From: Martinezella rhizogenes
GTDB taxonomy: Bacteria; Pseudomonadota; Alphaproteobacteria; Rhizobiales; Rhizobiaceae
Direction: 5' to 3'
NCBI GenBank assembly: GCA_013322215.1
Contig: JAAMEZ010000058.1
Location: 930,001-994,000 of the forward strand
Length of the DNA stretch: 64,000 nt
Part shown: positions 59,674 to 64,000 of the stretch, piece by piece
Layout: each line of letters starts with the position of its first letter
Numbering within the stretch: position 1 is the first letter of the stretch
Position numbers and translations under genes: made by a program
The notes under the pieces: generated by a model
Database searches by the model: none
What the model was told of the DNA's origin: nothing
The model's input: the letters and a program-made list of their open reading frames with translations, nothing else

Positions 59674-60282
59674 ATGAATTTTTCGATCTATATGACGGGC
59701 CTGATGATGGGGCTCAGCCTGATTGTCGCGATCGGCGCGCAGAACGCTTTCGTCCTGCGTCAAGGTCTTCGCAACGAGCATGTGTTCGCAGTCTGCCTTG
59801 CTTGTGCGCTTTCCGATGCCGCACTCATCGTCCTCGGGGTGACAAGCTTCCGCCAGGTCTCCGCCCTGCTGCCCTGGCTCGATCCCGTCATGCGCTATGC
59901 GGGAGCGGCGTTCCTCGTCTGGTATGGAGCCAGGAGCCTCTATTCCGCCTTTCGTTCATCCGCGGTGCTTGCTGCCGGAGAGGCGAAATCATCCAGTTTT
60001 CGGCAGACACTTGCCATGTGCCTGGCGCTCACCTGGCTCAATCCGCATGTCTATCTCGACACGGTCGCGCTGCTTGGCACCATCTCGACCCGGTTTCCGG
60101 GACATGAGGTTTCATTTGCGGCGGGTGCCATGACGGGCTCTTTCCTGTTCTTCTTTTCGCTCGGCTTTGGCGCGAGATGGCTGAGGCCGATCTTCGCGAA
60201 ACCCTCGTCCTGGCGCATTCTGGAAACACTCATCGCCTTTACCATGTGGATGATCGCCACCAAGCTGCTGAGCGGAGTATGA
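59674..60282 (+). CDS. LysE/ArgO-type amino-acid exporter
   Basis: A 202-residue exporter with about six membrane helices (MTGLMMGLSLIVAIGAQNAFVLRQGLR at the start, the LysE hallmark GAQNAFVLRQG). It ends after a WMIATKLL helix. Divergent from the LysR gene, so probably induced by lysine or arginine. It exports excess basic amino acids. Confidence 0.93.
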   Translation: MNFSIYMTGLMMGLSLIVAIGAQNAFVLRQGLRNEHVFAVCLACALSDAALIVLGVTSFRQVSALLPWLDPVMRYAGAAFLVWYGARSLYSAFRSSAVLAAGEAKSSSFRQTLAMCLALTWLNPHVYLDTVALLGTISTRFPGHEVSFAAGAMTGSFLFFFSLGFGARWLRPIFAKPSSWRILETLIAFTMWMIATKLLSGV

Positions 60283-60475
60283 GATTTGCGACGGCTTCAT
60301 GGACGCGCATTCGCATGAAGCGGCTTGAGAACATCCGATATTCCGATCGAGGACATATGGCTATCATCGGCGGCTGTGCGATGTTAGGCATAGGCGAATT
60401 CGGCCCCTGCCTTTCGGGACAACCGGCTTTCTATCCCCGCCATTGTCCGGAGCCTGACAGAGAAGGAAGACAGTC

Positions 60476-61366
60476 GTGACGCTTTTTACCGGCCTTTCAG
60501 CCTTTCCGATTACCCCGACCGATACTTCCGGCCGCGTGGACATTGCAGCGCTCACGCGCCTGCTCGAGCGCATCCGTCTCGCTGGCGCCGACTCCATCGG
60601 CTTGCTCGGCAGTACCGGCGGTTACGCTTTTCTTTCACGCGACGAGCGCCGTCGCGCCGTGCAGGCGACAATCGCCAGCGTCGGCGGCAAGATCCCCGTC
60701 ATTGTCGGGGTTGGGGCGCTGCGAACCGACGAGGCGCAGGCATTGGCGCGCGATGCCAAGGCTGCCGGAGCAGACGGGCTGCTGCTAGCCCCCGTGTCCT
60801 ATACGCCATTGCTTGAGGAAGAGGTCTACCAGCACTTCGTTGCCGTCGCGGAGGCCGGCGACCTGCCGCTCTGCATCTACAACAATCCCGGCACGACGAA
60901 ATTCACATTCAGCGATGGACTGATTGCCCGGCTGGCAAAGGTGGCGAATATCGTGGCGGTGAAGATGCCTCTGCCGCAAGGGGGCGATTTCAAGGGAGAG
61001 ATGGCGCGTCTGCGCCAGGAAGCGCCAAAGGGCTTCGCCATCGGCTATAGCGGCGATTGGGGAGCGGCGGCTGGGCTGCTGGCCGGTTCGGACGCCTGGT
61101 ATAGCGTGGTCGCCGGCCTGCTGCCCGCCGAGGCATTGGCGCTCACAAGGGCGGCCCAAGCCGGCGATACCGCCGAGGTCGAACGGCTTGATCAAAAGTT
61201 CCAGCCGCTATGGAACCTGTTCAAAGAGTTCGGCAGCTTCCGTGTCATGTATGCAATTGCGGAAGCGCTCGACCTTTGCCGGGTCGATCCACCGCGCCCG
61301 ATCCTGCCGCTCTCTGCAGCCGAAAAGCCGCGAGTGAAAAGCGCGCTCGATCATATTCTGATGTGA
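60476..61366 (+). CDS. DapA-family aldolase/lyase
   Basis: A 296-residue TIM-barrel enzyme of the dihydrodipicolinate synthase/N-acetylneuraminate lyase family. The Schiff-base lysine is Lys163 in IVAVKMPLP, and Tyr135 is in CIYNNPGT. The phosphate-type motif is GSTGG at 45-49 instead of the GTTGE of true DapA, so the substrate is probably another 2-oxo acid. The start is GTG at 60476 behind AGAAGGAAG. It stands alone. Confidence 0.9.
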   Translation: MTLFTGLSAFPITPTDTSGRVDIAALTRLLERIRLAGADSIGLLGSTGGYAFLSRDERRRAVQATIASVGGKIPVIVGVGALRTDEAQALARDAKAAGADGLLLAPVSYTPLLEEEVYQHFVAVAEAGDLPLCIYNNPGTTKFTFSDGLIARLAKVANIVAVKMPLPQGGDFKGEMARLRQEAPKGFAIGYSGDWGAAAGLLAGSDAWYSVVAGLLPAEALALTRAAQAGDTAEVERLDQKFQPLWNLFKEFGSFRVMYAIAEALDLCRVDPPRPILPLSAAEKPRVKSALDHILM

Positions 61367-61411
61367 TCGCTTAGGCGCGACGCAGCAATTCCCACCCTAT
61401 CGCAAGCGAAT

Positions 61412-61852
61412 CTACTTCCGCTTGAAAGGCTCCATGCCCTTGCGCGCCAGCTCATCGGCCCGCTCGTTCTCCGGATGGCCGGCATGACCCTTGACCCAGT
61501 GCAGCGTCACTTTGTGCCTGTTATAGGCCTCGTCCAGCGCCTGCCAGAGCTCGGCATTCTTCACCGGCTTCTTGTCGGCGGTCTTCCAGCCGTTTTTCTT
61601 CCAGCCGAAGATCCACTTGGTGATGCCATCCTTGACGTAGACACTGTCGGTGTAGAGATCGACTTCGCAAGGGCTCTTCAGGGCTGATAGCGCGGAGATC
61701 GCCGCCATCAGCTCCATGCGGTTGTTGGTCGTATCCGCCTCGCCGCCGGACAGTTCCTTTTCCACCTCGCCGTAACGAAGCACCGCGCCCCAGCCGCCGG
61801 GACCGGGATTGCCGGAGCAGGCGCCGTCGGTGAAGATATCGACGTGCTTCAT
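61412..61852 (-). CDS. rnhA: ribonuclease HI
   Basis: A 146-residue RNase HI that cuts RNA in RNA-DNA hybrids. The four acidic residues are Asp9 (FTDGACSGNPG), Glu47 (RMELMA), Asp69 (LYTDSVYV) and Asp133 (ENERADELA). Length is normal. Its start overlaps the thrB stop by 4 bp. Confidence 0.97.
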   Translation of the reverse strand: MKHVDIFTDGACSGNPGPGGWGAVLRYGEVEKELSGGEADTTNNRMELMAAISALSALKSPCEVDLYTDSVYVKDGITKWIFGWKKNGWKTADKKPVKNAELWQALDEAYNRHKVTLHWVKGHAGHPENERADELARKGMEPFKRK

Positions 61853-62814
61853 GCCTTCAGCCCATATTCGGCTGATGAGGCGATCTGGCGGTGGAAGCGC
61901 AGCTTGCGCAGATATTCGATCGGGTCCTTCTTGGTGACCATCGCGCCGGCCGGCGTCGTCAGCCAGTCATAGAGGCGGGTCAGGAAGAAGCGCAGCGCCG
62001 AGCCGCGTGCCAGCGTCGGCAAGGCGGCGATTTCCGCCTCGCTCAGCGGCCGCACGCTCTGATACCCCTCGAGCAACGCCATGCCCTTGGTGATGTTGTA
62101 GGCGTGATCCTTCTCGAAGCACCAGGCGTTGAGGCAGATCGAGACGTCATAGGCGAGCTGATCGTTGCAGGCGAAATAGAAATCGATCAGGCCGGAGAGC
62201 ATGTCGCCTAAGAAGAAGACATTGTCCGGAAAAAGATCGGCATGGATGACGCCTTCGGGCAGATCCTTCGGCCAATGCTTTCCGAGGAAATCAAGCTCGC
62301 CGCGGATCTCATCCTGCAGGCCGGCTTCGACTTCGTCGGCGCGCGCCTCGGACTTTTCCCAGAGCGCCTGCCAGCCGTCGAGCGACAGTGCGTTCGGGCG
62401 GCGGATCTCGAAGCCCTCGCCGGCAATGTGCATGGCGGCCAGCGCCTTGCCAACTTCGCGGCAATGATGCGCCTCCGGCTTGCGCAGCCACATGCCTTCG
62501 AGGAAGGAGATCAAAGCCGCCGGGCGGCCGGAGAGATGGCCGAGCAGGGCGCCATCGCGGCGCGGCAGCGGCAGTGGGCAAGACAGGCCGCGGCTTGCCA
62601 GGTGCTGCATCAACCCCAGGAAGAACGGCAGATCGCCCTTGTCGACGCGCTTCTCATAGAGCGTCAGGATCAGCGGATCGCGGCTCGTATGCAGCAGGAA
62701 GTTCGAATTCTCGACGCCCTCGGCAATGCCCTTGTAGGAGAGCAACTCGCCGACATCATATTCGGTCAGGAACCACTTCAAATCGTCTTCGGTAATATCG
62801 GTATAAACGGCCAC
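61849..62814 (-). CDS. thrB: homoserine kinase, ThrB type II
   Basis: A 321-residue kinase of the aminoglycoside-phosphotransferase fold, the second homoserine-kinase type common in alphaproteobacteria, distinct from the GHMP form. The catalytic motif is GVIHADLFPDNVFFLGD (His-x-Asp), with metal site DFYFACNDQLAYD. Length is typical. It makes O-phosphohomoserine for thrC at 44693. It overlaps rnhA, and ispH is upstream. Confidence 0.94.
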   Translation of the reverse strand: MAVYTDITEDDLKWFLTEYDVGELLSYKGIAEGVENSNFLLHTSRDPLILTLYEKRVDKGDLPFFLGLMQHLASRGLSCPLPLPRRDGALLGHLSGRPAALISFLEGMWLRKPEAHHCREVGKALAAMHIAGEGFEIRRPNALSLDGWQALWEKSEARADEVEAGLQDEIRGELDFLGKHWPKDLPEGVIHADLFPDNVFFLGDMLSGLIDFYFACNDQLAYDVSICLNAWCFEKDHAYNITKGMALLEGYQSVRPLSEAEIAALPTLARGSALRFFLTRLYDWLTTPAGAMVTKKDPIEYLRKLRFHRQIASSAEYGLKA

Positions 62815-62849
62815 GAACTATTCCTTGATACACGCTGTCCACCGTCACC

Positions 62850-62918
62850 ATCAGCCCTCGTGGTTCGAGACGGCCCCTTCGACAAGCTCAGGAGGGCCTC
62901 CTCACCATGAGGGCTGAT
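62850..62918. repeat. 15-bp inverted repeat in the ispH-thrB gap
   Basis: Bases 62850-62864 pair with 62904-62918 with one mismatch. A GGCC-rich stem lies inside. The right half of the gap (about 62946-63012) has more palindromic material (CTCACCCTGAGG and CCTCGAAGGGCGAG). This looks like a mosaic repeat element common between alphaproteobacterial genes. Confidence 0.6.
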
Positions 62919-63019
62919 CTTTGGCGCTAGGTGGCGAAACTCTTGTCCTCTCACCCTGAGGTGCCTTGTCGATGCAGCGTAGCGCAAGCGGCAAGGCCTC
63001 GAAGGGCGAGATGGCCCTC

Positions 63020-64000
63020 TCATTCGCCGTTGACGAAAGCCATGTCTGCTGTCGTCAGCTCTATACTGCGAAGCTCGCGATTGACGAGGAAATTCTCGGT
63101 TTCCTTCACAGTTTCAGCAAGTTCCACCACAGCATTGTAGCGGGCGCGGAAGGCTTCGATGATCTCATTGACGATGACTTCTGGCGCAGATGCACCAGCC
63201 GAGAGGCCGACCGTCTCGATATCGCCGATATTGTCCCAGTCGATCTCCGAGGCGCGCTGGACGAGAACGGATTTCTTCGCCCCTGCCCGGAGCGCCACTT
63301 CGACGAGGCGTTTGGAGTTGGACGAATTCGGAGCACCGACGACGATGAAAAGATCGCAGCCGGGAGCCGCCTCCTTCACCACTTCCTGGCGGTTGGTGGT
63401 GGCATAGCAAATCGAGTCGGCGGCCGGCGCCGTGAGATTGGGGAAGCGTTCCTGCAGCCTTGCAATAACGCCGGCGGTATCGTCGACCGAAAGCGTCGTC
63501 TGCGTGACGAAACCGAGATTGTCGGGATCAGCCGGCTCGTAGACGTCGGCATCCTCCACCGTCTCGATCAGCGACACGGTACCCTCGGGCAGCTGGCCCA
63601 TGGTGCCGATCACTTCCGGGTGACCGGCATGGCCGATCAGCACGACGTGGCGGCCAAGGCGATTATGGCGCATGGCCTGCTTGTGCACCTTCGAGACCAG
63701 CGGACAGGTGGCATCGAGATAGAAGAGATTGCGCGCATCGGCATCGGCCGGCACGGATTTCGGCACGCCATGGGCCGAGAAAACGACGGGCTGGGCGCGA
63801 TGCTCGGCCGGGATTTCATCCAGTTCCTCGACGAAGATGGCGCCCTTGGCCTCCAGCCCCTCGACGACATAGCGGTTGTGAACGATTTCGTGGCGAACAT
63901 AAACCGGCGCGCCATAGGCCTTCAGCGCCAGAACGACGATCTGGATGGCGCGGTCGACGCCGGCGCAGAAGCCGCGCGGCCCGCAAAGCCGGATGGTCAG
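63020..64000 (-). CDS. ispH: 4-hydroxy-3-methylbut-2-enyl diphosphate reductase (5' end beyond window)
   Basis: The frame is open to the right edge, so the N-terminal part is missing. Visible motifs include RLCGPRGFCAGVDRAI (a cluster Cys) and RHEIVHNRYVVEGL. Then follow FSAHGVPKSV, DATCPLVSKVHKQ (second Cys) and ICYATTNRQEVVKEA, with the last Cys in PGCDLF or ICY. It is the last MEP-pathway enzyme, with a 4Fe-4S cluster, making IPP and DMAPP. The shorter in-window start at 63766 is not the true start. Order ispH-thrB-rnhA is common in rhizobia. Confidence 0.96.
   Translation of the reverse strand: MTIRLCGPRGFCAGVDRAIQIVVLALKAYGAPVYVRHEIVHNRYVVEGLEAKGAIFVEELDEIPAEHRAQPVVFSAHGVPKSVPADADARNLFYLDATCPLVSKVHKQAMRHNRLGRHVVLIGHAGHPEVIGTMGQLPEGTVSLIETVEDADVYEPADPDNLGFVTQTTLSVDDTAGVIARLQERFPNLTAPAADSICYATTNRQEVVKEAAPGCDLFIVVGAPNSSNSKRLVEVALRAGAKKSVLVQRASEIDWDNIGDIETVGLSAGASAPEVIVNEIIEAFRARYNAVVELAETVKETENFLVNRELRSIELTTADMAFVNGE

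Noticed and set aside
1..64000. CRISPR array
   Set aside because: No series of regularly spaced direct repeats was seen anywhere in the window.

Overview
The window is chromosome from an alphaproteobacterium of the Rhizobiaceae, most likely the genus Rhizobium. This rests on CcrM, the bioR-bioY pair with BioR boxes, the smc/dsbA/dciA/mutY block, the ispH-thrB-rnhA order, GC-rich codon use, and a short palindromic repeat of a type common between rhizobial genes. No species call is made.

Bases 1 to about 15,700 are one end of a prophage or prophage-derived element. It ends against the 3' end of a tRNA-Pro(CGG) gene (15648-15724), the usual attachment place for the integrase beside it. A leftward arm runs from a phage repressor (9321) through small phage genes and a tRNA region to the packaging genes terS, terL and portal; the portal runs off the left edge. 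A rightward arm starts with a small HTH gene divergent from the repressor. It continues through a putative winged-helix replication or regulatory gene, several unknown genes (one with a Tat signal), and a first tyrosine recombinase. A xis-like gene and a second tyrosine recombinase follow next to the tRNA. Three rightward genes (4057, 4632, 5509) sit inside the leftward arm and look like morons. Decay is visible: a broken tRNA-Gly, a truncated phage gene at 5279-5488, and a duplicated gene start at 8664-8723.

From about 16 kb to the end the content is core genome with a few accessory genes. In order: a lipoprotein; a GT2 glycosyltransferase with a polytopic partner; an amino-acid ABC transporter; a GIY-YIG-type (T5orf172) gene beside tRNA-Gln(TTG); a cupin and an MBL-fold hydrolase; ppdK; a CBS/CorC membrane protein; then smc-dsbA-dciA facing mutY. 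Next come a HAD hydrolase and SnoaL-like gene, ccrM, an ArsR/NIPSNAP/ABM group, the biotin uptake locus (bioR, bioY, DUF1284), and another HAD gene. The thrC-M16 peptidase-GNAT-EAL cluster follows. Then come a zinc-ribbon peptidase, CsbD, YqgE/AlgH, a DsbD-N-like protein, a peroxiredoxin and a ParDE pair. The end holds a zinc ABC operon behind a Zur-like palindrome, a LysR/LysE pair, a DapA-family aldolase, and ispH-thrB-rnhA, with ispH cut by the right edge.

The clearest regulatory readings are the two near-identical BioR boxes, the Zur-like palindrome before the zinc operon (which begins with an unlisted 42-residue membrane ORF), and three repeated motifs in the prophage repressor control region. 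I found no CRISPR array, rRNA gene or insertion sequence. No clearly new multi-gene system is evident. The most unusual material is the prophage: its tRNA region, paired integrases, nested inverted repeats and unknown genes.
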